Origin: Strigamia acuminata
Lineage: Eukaryota; Arthropoda; Chilopoda; Geophilomorpha; Linotaeniidae
Direction of reading: 5' to 3'
DNA: 64,000 bases
Assembly: GCA_949358305.1 (NCBI GenBank)
Contig: OX442315.1
Span: forward strand, 4,588,001 to 4,652,000
Shown here: in pieces, positions 30,480 through 40,035 of the stretch
Layout of the letters: every line of letters begins with the position of its first letter
How positions within the stretch are numbered: the first letter of the stretch is position 1
Program-made: the position numbers and the translations under genes
Notes under the pieces: model-generated
Told to the model about the DNA's origin: nothing
Seen by the model: only the letters and a program-made list of their open reading frames with translations
Databases searched by the model: none

Positions 30480-32129
30480 TAAAAAGGAACAAATATGATT
30501 AAAAATCAACAAAAATATACAAAACTTGATAAGAAATGTATAAACATTGATTAGAAATCGACAAAAATCGACTGAAATCTGACGATAATCGAATAAAATC
30601 GGACAATAATCAATTCAGAATGACAAATAACAATTACAATTGGTAAAAATTGACCAAAAATACAGAAAAATCGATTAAAAACCAGCAAAAACAAACAGAA
30701 AACGATTAAATCAATTAAAAATCAACAAATAACCAAAATTGCCCTCAACACACCCCAACAACCTTCCACCACTCAAATTACACCGGAAAAAAACAAATTC
30801 AAACCGAAAAATCAACAAAGAATGCCAAAAAAAATATTGCAAACAAAGAGATAAGATCAATTCTCGAGGCAAATTCTCACCACAAAACAACGCATCGCCG
30901 CCGACATCAACTTTTTAAATTTGAGAAACTCGCGTTTTCACGTGTACCGGTGCAGTACCGGGACCGCGGTACTTGTACTGCGGTATACATTTAAGTGTAC
31001 AGTGCACAACACTACTGTTTATTTTTAATGATCCAATAAATAAAATTTGAAACAAAGTTGAGTGGAATTGTACGTTTCTCGTATATTAAAGTTTTTATTT
31101 TGTTTGTTTCCACTTAATTTTTTTTGTTCCATACTAGAATGGCGATTTGATACTTTTGTAGCTCGAATTCACTTCGTAAACGTGGTCGGTTTTCATCACG
31201 CGTCAATGCGCTCGTGCAATAGTATAGGCGCGCATGGCTTGATGCGCACAAAACTTGCAAAACTTGCACGGAATTTGGTCAATTTTTGACAAATTTCAGC
31301 AGATTTTTGCCTATATTTGACAAATTTCCACTGATTTTTGACAATATTTGACCCAACAACTGCGCCACGTTCCAGGCGCCGGTTTAGGCATTTTAGACCC
31401 GTTTTAGACCGTTTTAGATGGCGAAAACGTTCTCTCCATCATTTTCTACCCTTGGGTGAGGTTTTCAGCGTTCATGTTTGATGAAAAAGCTGTTTTCTAA
31501 CTAGCTGTCCCTTTGCTAGTTTTGGCGTCAGGTTTTAGCAACCTCCCGATCTGACTCTGTCGTCTGCACGACCTCCAAGACCGTTTTAGGGTTAATTTGA
31601 GTCAAATAATTTATTCTGGGGGTTGTTTTGGGTTTTTACAAGTGTGTTTTTGTAGTTTTTATTGGTTTCAAACATTGTCAATTCTTTATACAAGTGTAAC
31701 TTTCATTTCTCTGTATTTTGAGAACTTTGCATTGCAGCAAAGTTCATTTCTTGCCCCTTAATTATTGTGTAATTGTTGGTTTTCAAGCCCGTTTTTTTAA
31801 CAATAACTTTATTTGAAGTGCCTATTGTTTCAGGCACGTGCTTCCACGTGCCTTTTATTGTTGAGCAATTTCTTGGGCAGTTGCGCTCCTGTTGCTAGCA
31901 TTGCCGCGCGTTCTCCGCGCGCGTACTCGCGCGTTTTGCATCACACACATTCGGGTTCAATGGCCTATCGCGGCGGCACATTGTGTGGCATAGCGCGGCA
32001 CGTTGCAATTACGTGACGTGGCACGTTGCTGTTACGTGACGCGATAGCCAGTATTTAAGCAGGGGATTCCATCATCGTTTACACAAATGCGCATTGCAAC
32101 GTGGAGGCGCATTCGAGTCCTTTTCCCAA
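30480..32129 (+). repeat. Left arm of the foldback complex
   Basis: From about 30730 inward it matches, inverted, one 1.69-kb unit of the array at 48271-55011 plus the stretch joining it to the minisatellite. 30480-30730 matches, inverted, 56230-56455. It differs from the right side by small indels and a ~75-bp GGTACCG-rich insertion near 30940. Near its inner end lie a hairpin, TTTCAGGCACGTGCTTCCAC with CACGTGCC (31838-31858), and a TATA-like GTATTTAAGCAGG at 32051. No gene is recognised. Confidence 0.85.
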
Positions 32130-32633
32130 GCGTTGAAAAAGGACAAAACTCGTATTCGATTCGAAAGCGAATCGAATACGATTTTTGTCCTTTTTCAACG
32201 CAAAATTGTATTCGATTCGCTTTCGAATCGAATACGAATTTTGCCCTTCTTCAACGCGAAATCGTATTCGACTCGTTTTCGAGTCGAATGCGAATTTTGC
32301 CCTTCTTCAACGCGAAATCGTATTCGACTCGTTTTCGAGTCGAGTACGAATTTTGCCCTTCTTCAACGCGAAATCGTATTCGACTCGTTTTCGAGTCGAA
32401 TGCGAATTTTGCCCTTCTTCAATGCGAAATCGTATTCGACTCGTTTTCGAGTCAAATGCGAATTTTGCCCTTCTTCAACGCGAAATCGTATTCGACTCGT
32501 TTTCGAGTCGAATGCGAATTTTGCCCTTCTTCAACGCGAAATCGTATTCGACTCGTTTTCGAGTCGAATGCGAATTTTGCCCTTCTTCAACGCGAAATCG
32601 TATTCGACTCGTTTTCGAGTCGAATGCGAATTT
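32130..32633. repeat. 56-bp hairpin minisatellite, left array
   Basis: The unit includes GAATTTTGCCCTTCTTCAAC, then GCGAAATC and a perfect hairpin (stem ATTCGACTCG, loop TTTT). There are about 8-9 copies. As 56 is not a multiple of three and the unit has no stop, all three plus frames stay open for 167-205 codons. I treat these as repeat artefacts. The outer edge (32130-32201) is a 72-bp near-perfect palindrome. Confidence 0.93.
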
Positions 32634-33104
32634 TGTAGCAGAGGAGTGCGCTCACAGTATAAAATACTGTGTGTGGAAGCGAGTTTAAATGCCGAAACAC
32701 GGCTAATATGAGCGCAATGACGTGCGCGCACCTCCAGCGCTTGAAAATGGTGGAAAATAAAGTCACTGCACTCTAAAGTGCTCATGAGTGACAAACACAA
32801 TGTAAAAATAAACTAAATGTTTAATAAAAACGAAAATGCTTACATAATGTGGTCCATTTAGATGGAGAAAATACATGAGTGCTTGCTGGCATGCAAGCGG
32901 CCATTGTGATTGTGAAAAACATACATGCACACCATCTGGTGTTAATAATAAGTAATACAAAAGTAAACAGTATAGAGGCAGCATTATGCCCAATGTTAAA
33001 TAATGAAATAAATCCTAATAAATACACTAGGCTGCATAATGCAGTAATACATTAAGAAATGTGCAAAACAAGTACGGAGGACTGTTTGGCATTGATAAAC
33101 AACA
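32634..33104 (-). repeat. 3' LTR of copia element 1
   Basis: 471 bp, minus strand TGTTGTTTATCAATGCC... to ...CTCTGCTACA. It contains the palindrome CACAGTATAAAATACTGTG at about 32653-32671. Confidence 0.93.
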
Positions 33105-33312
33105 ATTTCCCCCTTCGATGGCAAATAGCCGCAAAAATAAAGAATAAGTTAAGGGAAAAACTTTAAATGTAACTTTACATAGAATAATAATAATGGAAAT
33201 AATAATTCGGAACATCGAGCCGGGTACTGTTATATTAATCACTACGGAAGCCCGAAAATTCCCACTGGAACTCGATGATCCTCAAAATTCGGGTAAAACT
33301 AAATTAAGAATG
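33105..33312 (-). other. Untranslated 3' region of copia element 1
   Basis: Non-coding stretch between the Gag-Pol stop and the purine tract GGGGGAAA at 33106-33115 (minus strand). Confidence 0.7.
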
Positions 33313-36300
33313 TCACGATAGGTTGAAATTGAAAATCCGGGAAATCAGCAGGCGCAGTTGAGATGAACTTAACCATTTGGTAAAAATGTCTGCCACGTTC
33401 ATTGATCCGGGGACTTTGCGCAATTGGAATGCACCTGCTGTGTACCATTCCCGAATCCAATGAAATTTCACTCGGATATGTTTTGTTTTACTGTTCTCCA
33501 CGTCATTTGATGTGAATTGGATGGAAGAAAGCGCATCGGAGAACACTAAAGGTGGTGAAGATCTATTCAGCATCGGGACGGAACTGTAGACGTAATCCAG
33601 CCAATAAAGCTCACGGACGCACTCAACGAGGGCGACAAACTCCGCCTCCATTGTTGAGCACGCCACGCTGGTTTGTTTACGACAACTCCATCCGATGGGG
33701 ACGTTTCCAATATAGGCTATATATCCGCCGAAACTCAAAGAAGTGCTGACTTCGGTGGCCCAGGACGCGTCAGTATATCCCCATAGTTGTCCATTGGAAC
33801 AATTTGATAGTTCAATTGCGTAATCCAAAGTATTGCCTACGTAGCGCACAACCTGCATGAGCGCTTTGATGTGAGTGTGGTTGTAGCAATTATTGAACTG
33901 TGACAACATTATAACTGAGAATAAAATATCAGGTCGTGTCCTCGATGCGAGGAAGAGAAGAGAGCCAATTAACGAACGATAAGGAAATTCTGGCAAGTCC
34001 TCTTTCGACCCTTTGACGAGCGTCGTTCCTGGTGTTACTGGGACCTTGATGAGTTTATCGGCGACAATTTCAAATTTCTTGAGAATCTTCTGTATGTATG
34101 CACGTTGGATGATGAAGATTCCCTTGGGAGTACGGATGAACTCTACACCTAAGAGTTTCGTAATTGGTCCTAAATTCACGACATCGAATTTGGTGCTAAT
34201 AAGAGCAATTAATTGCGTCAGGATGCCATCCGTCGCGTGAAATAGTACTATATCATCGACGTATATTAGCATCACGGCGGAAGTTCCGTATATGTACACA
34301 CAGTTGCACCCTGGTAATCTGCGAAATCCCAAATCGCGCAATGTTTGATCCAGTTTTTCAAACCATTGGCGCCCGGACTGATGGAGTCCGTAGAGCGACT
34401 TTATCAGGAGCCATACGTGATTTGGATTTGAACATGTTGCGCCAGCTGGAATGCGCATATATACTTTGTGCGCAAGATCGCCGTATAGGTACGCGCACTT
34501 CACATCTAAATGCGCGTCCTTCCACCCTTTGAGGACTACTAATAGGCAGAAGAATAGGCGTATGAGAACAAAGTTGACAACAGGGCTAAAGACTTCATCG
34601 TAGTCCACTCCTAACGTTTGGCGAAAGCCCTGTGCCACTAATCTAGCGCGATATCTTGCTGGTTTGCCCTGCGCATCTTCCTTCAGTTTAAAGAGCCACT
34701 TGCACCCTAATATGGTTGTATTTTCCGGTTTTGGGACCTCTTCATAAACGCCTCTTTTTGCAAAAGTGTCTAACTCTTCATTAATGGCTTCCTGCCATTT
34801 GGTTGCATCCGGAAATCTTACAGCCTCTGCGTAACTAGTGGGATCACGACGACAAAGGTGCACTCTGGGAAGTGGTTGTGGAAGATCCTCCAATTCATAT
34901 TCCATATTGCCAAAATAAAACAGTTCAGAATCATAAGGAATATTGTTCATGTGACAGAATTCCTCAACTTCACCTCTGGAACGTAGTCGGAGTCCTGGTT
35001 CTGGGAAATAATAAACATCTGTTTTCAATTTGCCAGGTTCCTGCACTTTGCGCAAATGTTCCTCTCTTTTCCAGTGTCTACACACTGAATCGCCTCCGAC
35101 GTAACGCCATTTATAAGCAGTTGCAGCTCCAGTTGGAGGTGGACCATGATGCGCTGCTGGATGGGCTTGTGGCGCATTGCCACGAGAACCTCGACGAGCG
35201 TTCACAAAACTCGGAGGTGAACCCGGTGGTGTTCCTGGCGGTGTGTGAGTTGGTGTATTACCTGGTGTGATAAGTGGGCTTGGTGCTCGAGATATCACTG
35301 GAGAAATTATTGGAGATAGGACAGGAGTTGGAATCCTAATTGGAGACCCTGGTGGTGTCCGGGCTTGAGCGCCTGGCGGAGCTGAATCGTCAGAGTCATA
35401 GTCTGTATCGCATTCATCTTCCGAATCCGGAAATTTGGGCCAATCGGTATATTCTAACTCGTCGTCAAATCTCACTTGCGGTTGTGAAATGCGCAATGGT
35501 TCATAAATTTGCGATGTTTGATGCGTTTGGTCCAAATCTGGTCCTGTCCACGGTTCCTGTGGACCTCGATAATGATTTGAGCGTTTATAGGACTGCCGTT
35601 CATCTATTTTGACGTGAATGGACTCGATAACCTTGTTATCTGTTGGATTCCAGACGCGATAACCTCGCGTTGTCGTGGCGTATCCGACTAAATAGCCCTC
35701 CCAAGCTCGTGGATCCAATTTGTCCCTGCCGGGAGCCGTGTGATGGACCCAGCACTTGGAGCCTAACTTGCGCAGGTGTCTGAGCGAAAGGGCACGTCGT
35801 CGCCACAGGATATAGGGCACCTCATTTTTGAGACGAGAATGAGGACACCGGTTCTTTATGTACGAGAAAGTCACTGCGAATTCCGCCCAAAGTTCATTCG
35901 GAAGTCCGGTTTCGTCTAGGATGGCACGCGTGTAATCCGCCATAGTGCGGTTTATTCTTTCCGCTGTGCCATTCATAGCGGGACTATGTGGATTGTTCCG
36001 TTGGGCTTGAATCCCAGTTTCCTTTAAATAGCGGTCAAATTCGTTTGATAAGAATTCCCCTCCTCGGTCTGTTCGGATGGCCTTGACTCGTTTGCCCGTC
36101 ACTCGTTCAATTCGTGTGACATAGTCCTTAAAGAGTCCAAACACTTGGGATTTTTGGGTCATCGGAAATATCCAGGCATAGCGTGTGGCGTCATCGATAA
36201 TCGTTAACACATAACGCGCGCCTCCGTAGGAAGTCGTTCTTGAAGCTCCCCACACGTCCATGTGTAGGAGATCTAAAGCCTTTGTAGATATTGGATGTTC

Positions 36301-38133
36301 ATCCGGTTTGTGAGAAATGCGCGTTGATTTCGCAATTCGACAATGATTACATGAGAGTTCTTTATTTACTTCTGCCGGAGTCACTCCATACACTTGGTCA
36401 TTTCCGGCCAAAAGTTTCATCGCATTGGTATGAAGGTGACCCAATCTGCTGTGCCATATCCCAGTCGCATCCTTTTTAACCGTAGGCGCTGCAACTTTCT
36501 TTTGATTCGCCGACTTTAGATTCGGTTTGGAAGTTGGAGGAATTGCCTTTAATGTGTCGGCAAAGGATGGGACTTGAGGTAATGGATTGGTAGGAACAGG
36601 TACAGGAGGTGTCTTGGACTGGGTTACTTTGATTGGTGCAGGCGGAGGAATTTCATTTGGCAAAGGAGGGAATTCGAGCCGAAAATCAGTAAAAAGTTCA
36701 GGATTTTTCGACTTTTTCTTTGCTCTTGGATACTGGATGAAATCCTCTTCTGTCGTGACTAATGTTCGGGTCGGAGCGATTGACTGCGCAATAGGTACAT
36801 CCACTGTTGACATCAGTGTTGAAGGTGGGCACAAGCCGTCGACATAGTAAAGGCCGCCCTTTTCTTTGGCCCGAAGCATTGGATGCTTAATGTCGGATTT
36901 GTAGACATAAACGTCTCCATTCCAAATATGGATGTGATGTTTAGTTTTATCCATTTTTGACACTGAAATCAAATTCGCCTCAAATTTTGGCGCATACAAC
37001 ACATCTTGGAGATTTACGACACATTCTACGTTGTTAATCATGGAGATAATCTGGACTTTGCCCTTTCCTAGAACTTCGGAATGTCCTTGACCCAGCGCGA
37101 TATTAAAAGGCACAACTTTAACAAAGTCCTGAAACCAAGCCTGGACGTGGCACACATGATCTGTTGCCCCACAATCCACGATCCATTCATGTGATTGCAT
37201 GAAGTGAATTGTGGGCAACTGTTGCGGAGCACTTGCGAAAAAGTTTGTTTCTCGTCTCGCGCTGGAATTCCCCCTTGGTCTAGAATCATCTCGGTTTGAG
37301 TTCTTATTGCGTTTATGGCTTGAACTCCTCGGCTTCCTTTGAAGTGAAGCTGCCGGTTGATTCTTGTCATCTCGGCGCGATGGCAAAGGACATTTATTTG
37401 CGTAATGGCCAAATTCCTGGCAATTAAAACACTGCACCGAAGATAACGGTCGAGAGGGACGAGAACGATTTCTCCCACGTTGCTGTTTTTCACCAGTATA
37501 TGCACGAGAATGTTTTGAATTGTCCACGTCGCGTGAATCCATAGCTTTGAGTCGCATATGTTCCGCGAGTAACTGTTCGGACACTTTCTTTGGTGTGAAT
37601 TCACCGTTGGGCAAGTGATATGTTGTGAATGAAATCTGTGAATATTCACGAGGCAATAAGTCCAAGTGTTGGTAAGCGTGGTGATCAGGCGAAGTTATCT
37701 CTCCGATATCCTTCATTTGGCGGACATGATAGTCAACGCGTCCTAAGAAGTCGGCCATATCTTCGCCCTGCTCCAGGCGCAAATTCAAAAATTCGCGGCG
37801 CATGGCTGCCTGTCGCGCACGAGATGATGGCGCATAAATGTTGGCTAAAATGTCCCATGCTTCCTTCGGGGTTTTACAATCATCTAGCGCAGACTTCTTC
37901 GCCTCGCTTACAGAACAGTATATTAAGCCTAATGCCTTGGCTTTACGACGCTTGTACTTCTTTTTCTCTTTGTTCCCAGCTGTTTTAAGGAAATCTTCCT
38001 CCTCTTCTTCCGTTACGTGTTCCCACAATTCCTCGCTTCGGAGTACCATGCGCATTGAGCGCTGCCAAAGTTCGTAGTTTCCTACGCTAAGGATGGGAAG
38101 ACGTCCTGGATTTCCGTCTGCGGACTTTGACAT
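33313..38133 (-). CDS. Gag-Pol polyprotein of copia element 1 (1606 aa)
   Basis: One intact frame in the Ty1/copia order (integrase before RT). Gag of the UBN2 type with a CCHC knuckle CFNCQEFGHYANKC (about 237-250). Protease box VDCGATDH (about 319; Cys in place of Ser/Thr after the Asp). Integrase HHCC finger WHSRLGHLHTN...CNHC (560-600), DVWG (626), TDRGGEF (688) and TAERINR (722). RT with RARLVAQGF, DVKCAYLYGDL and YVDD (about 1290). RNase H with TDASW (1456) and STMEAEFVAL. A Pro-rich spacer lies between integrase and RT. ATG 38133 begins MSKSADGNPGRLP. Confidence 0.96.
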   Translation of the reverse strand: MSKSADGNPGRLPILSVGNYELWQRSMRMVLRSEELWEHVTEEEEEDFLKTAGNKEKKKYKRRKAKALGLIYCSVSEAKKSALDDCKTPKEAWDILANIYAPSSRARQAAMRREFLNLRLEQGEDMADFLGRVDYHVRQMKDIGEITSPDHHAYQHLDLLPREYSQISFTTYHLPNGEFTPKKVSEQLLAEHMRLKAMDSRDVDNSKHSRAYTGEKQQRGRNRSRPSRPLSSVQCFNCQEFGHYANKCPLPSRRDDKNQPAASLQRKPRSSSHKRNKNSNRDDSRPRGNSSARRETNFFASAPQQLPTIHFMQSHEWIVDCGATDHVCHVQAWFQDFVKVVPFNIALGQGHSEVLGKGKVQIISMINNVECVVNLQDVLYAPKFEANLISVSKMDKTKHHIHIWNGDVYVYKSDIKHPMLRAKEKGGLYYVDGLCPPSTLMSTVDVPIAQSIAPTRTLVTTEEDFIQYPRAKKKSKNPELFTDFRLEFPPLPNEIPPPAPIKVTQSKTPPVPVPTNPLPQVPSFADTLKAIPPTSKPNLKSANQKKVAAPTVKKDATGIWHSRLGHLHTNAMKLLAGNDQVYGVTPAEVNKELSCNHCRIAKSTRISHKPDEHPISTKALDLLHMDVWGASRTTSYGGARYVLTIIDDATRYAWIFPMTQKSQVFGLFKDYVTRIERVTGKRVKAIRTDRGGEFLSNEFDRYLKETGIQAQRNNPHSPAMNGTAERINRTMADYTRAILDETGLPNELWAEFAVTFSYIKNRCPHSRLKNEVPYILWRRRALSLRHLRKLGSKCWVHHTAPGRDKLDPRAWEGYLVGYATTTRGYRVWNPTDNKVIESIHVKIDERQSYKRSNHYRGPQEPWTGPDLDQTHQTSQIYEPLRISQPQVRFDDELEYTDWPKFPDSEDECDTDYDSDDSAPPGAQARTPPGSPIRIPTPVLSPIISPVISRAPSPLITPGNTPTHTPPGTPPGSPPSFVNARRGSRGNAPQAHPAAHHGPPPTGAATAYKWRYVGGDSVCRHWKREEHLRKVQEPGKLKTDVYYFPEPGLRLRSRGEVEEFCHMNNIPYDSELFYFGNMEYELEDLPQPLPRVHLCRRDPTSYAEAVRFPDATKWQEAINEELDTFAKRGVYEEVPKPENTTILGCKWLFKLKEDAQGKPARYRARLVAQGFRQTLGVDYDEVFSPVVNFVLIRLFFCLLVVLKGWKDAHLDVKCAYLYGDLAHKVYMRIPAGATCSNPNHVWLLIKSLYGLHQSGRQWFEKLDQTLRDLGFRRLPGCNCVYIYGTSAVMLIYVDDIVLFHATDGILTQLIALISTKFDVVNLGPITKLLGVEFIRTPKGIFIIQRAYIQKILKKFEIVADKLIKVPVTPGTTLVKGSKEDLPEFPYRSLIGSLLFLASRTRPDILFSVIMLSQFNNCYNHTHIKALMQVVRYVGNTLDYAIELSNCSNGQLWGYTDASWATEVSTSLSFGGYIAYIGNVPIGWSCRKQTSVACSTMEAEFVALVECVRELYWLDYVYSSVPMLNRSSPPLVFSDALSSIQFTSNDVENSKTKHIRVKFHWIREWYTAGAFQLRKVPGSMNVADIFTKWLSSSQLRLLISRIFNFNLS

Positions 38134-38988
38134 GACGTGGAGTTACGAAACAATCCGTAGCAAAACACACTGGATGGAGAATGGTACAATTGGAGCACTT
38201 GACGGTCTCGGTGCACAATATCGCGTAGCACTACACAAATACGGCGCACTGATCGAAGCACTGTCAAAGCGGATATCAATCGAATTGGGCGACCACTTCT
38301 GAAGTGGCCAAATAACCCTAGCCAGCCAACACACAGGGGTCCGTTCGCCTGCCTGGAGGCGCGGGAGTACCTGTTGGCCACGGTAAGCACTGGCTAGGAA
38401 TGAGTTAATGCGGTAGTTCCGACTGGAACAGAAGAGCAAAAACTATTCTAAAGGACCCACAAAAACTTAATACGACCTTAAATACTAACAAGCTAATTAC
38501 GACAACTGAAAGGCAAGTATTAATTAGTGTGGTGAGACGTTGCGCCAATATTCGAGAATCGAAAATGGCGTTGTTGCGCATTTAAAATGCGAAAATCGTC
38601 GAAAATCGTCGTTTCTTCGAGAAAAATCGTCGATACAACGACCGTACACGGTGTACTAAGTCGGGAATTAGTCCAAATCGTCGTTCACGCTGTGTAAAGC
38701 GGGTTTCCAACGTCGAATCTCGTTGGAAAACGGCGAAAATCTGAAAATAAATTGAAATTCGTCTCGAAAATTGCGAAACCCGCAGAAATTCGGACGAAAT
38801 TAAATGAAAAATCGTAGAGTTGGTCGTGCAGACTACGTGAGAACGTCGGCGTGTCGTCTCGAACGTTCTAGAGACGAAAATCGTCGCGGAAATCGGCGCA
38901 ATCTGCAAATAGAAAATTTATCGCAAATTCGCGAATTTCGCGAAAATGGCGATAAAAATTAGCGGTTTCGGCGTGCTGCAAGGATAGC
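38134..38988 (-). other. Leader region of copia element 1
   Basis: About 855 bp of untranslated leader between the primer site and the Gag-Pol ATG, on the minus strand. It is rich in CGTCGAAAA-type motifs. No conserved ORF. Confidence 0.7.
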
Positions 38989-39006
38989 AACCACCCTCTG
39001 CTACCA
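38989..39006 (-). other. Primer-binding site of copia element 1 (initiator tRNA-Met)
   Basis: TGGTAGCAGAGGGTGGTT on the minus strand, 2 nt from the LTR. It pairs with the 3' end of animal initiator tRNA-Met (...AACCATCCTCTGCTACCA) with one mismatch. Confidence 0.85.
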
Positions 39007-39008
39007 CT

Positions 39009-39479
39009 TGTAGCAGAGGAGTGCGCTCACAGTATAAAATACTGTGTGTGGAAGCGAGTTTAAATGCCGAAACACGGCTAATATGAGCGCAATGACGTGC
39101 GCGCACCTCCAGCGCTTGAAAATGGTGGAAAATAAAGTCACTGCACTCTAAAGTGCTCATGAGTGACAAACACAATGTAAAAATAAACTAAATGTTTAAT
39201 AAAAACGAAAATGCTTACATAATGTGGTCCATTTAGATGGAGAAAATACATGAGTGCTTGCTGGCATGCAAGCGGCCATTGTGATTGTGAAAAACATACA
39301 TGCACACCATCTGGTGTTAATAATAAGTAATACAAAAGTAAACAGTATAGAGGCAGCATTATGCCCAATGTTAAATAATGAAATAAATCCTAATAAATAC
39401 ACTAGGCTGCATAATGCAGTAATACATTAAGAAATGTGCAAAACAAGTACGGAGGACTGTTTGGCATTGATAAACAACA
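39009..39479 (-). repeat. 5' LTR of copia element 1
   Basis: 471 bp, identical by eye to 32634-33104. It drives the minus-strand transcript. Confidence 0.93.
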
Positions 39480-39540
39480 AATTTTGCCCTTCTTCAACGC
39501 GAAATCGTATTCGACTCGTTTTCGAGTCGAATGCGAATTT
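39480..39540. repeat. Single 56-bp minisatellite unit between two copia elements
   Basis: Exactly one 56-bp unit plus the 5-bp AATTT duplication separates copia 1 from copia 2. It starts and ends with AATTT, the right duplication of copia 1 and the left duplication of copia 2. Confidence 0.9.
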
Positions 39541-40018
39541 TAAAGCGATTTCCTGGCCAAAACATCGGTTAGAAAGGAGTTGACGAGTGTCTAAACAGGT
39601 GCGCGACACCGACATGCGTGCGCCATGTTTAATGTAACATAAAAGTGTACACGCTTCGAGGCTAACAACTGCACTCGAGAAAGATAGGATAAATCATTGT
39701 TGGATTTCAATGATTTGTCCTTTACATTATAAAATAAAAGCAATGACATTCATAATCGATAACTAAGCAATAATAACAATACAGGACTCGCTCTTTTGAG
39801 CAGACGATGTTATCAGCGCATGCTGCTAAATGGAAACGTTCAACCGCGGTACAGAACCAGCATTAATAAGAATCGAGATCGATTGAACGCGACATCGAGA
39901 CATTAAATAGCAGCACATTCATTACACATATCCGGAAAGTGTGTAATGTAAATATTCACAAACTATACAATATGGCGACAAACAATCAAACACACAATAT
40001 TTCCACCACAACTCAATA
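39541..40018 (-). repeat. 3' LTR of copia element 2
   Basis: 478 bp. Minus strand TATTGAGTTGTGGTGG... to ...AATCGCTTTA, so the ends are TA...TA and not TG...CA. Boundaries come from the AATTT duplication and the match to the right remnant. Confidence 0.75.
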
Positions 40019-40035
40019 TATCCCCCTTTGTTTGG

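Larger units (their letters stand above)
32634..39479 (-). mobile_element. Complete Ty1/copia retrotransposon 1, TSD AATTT
   Basis: The 471-bp LTRs at 32634-33104 and 39009-39479 look identical. AATTT flanks both sides (32629-32633, 39480-39484). The primer site lies at 38989-39006, a purine tract (GGGGGAAA) abuts the left LTR, and one open Gag-Pol frame is present. The insertion lies inside the 56-bp minisatellite. All parts needed for mobility are visible, so it may be active. Confidence 0.96.
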
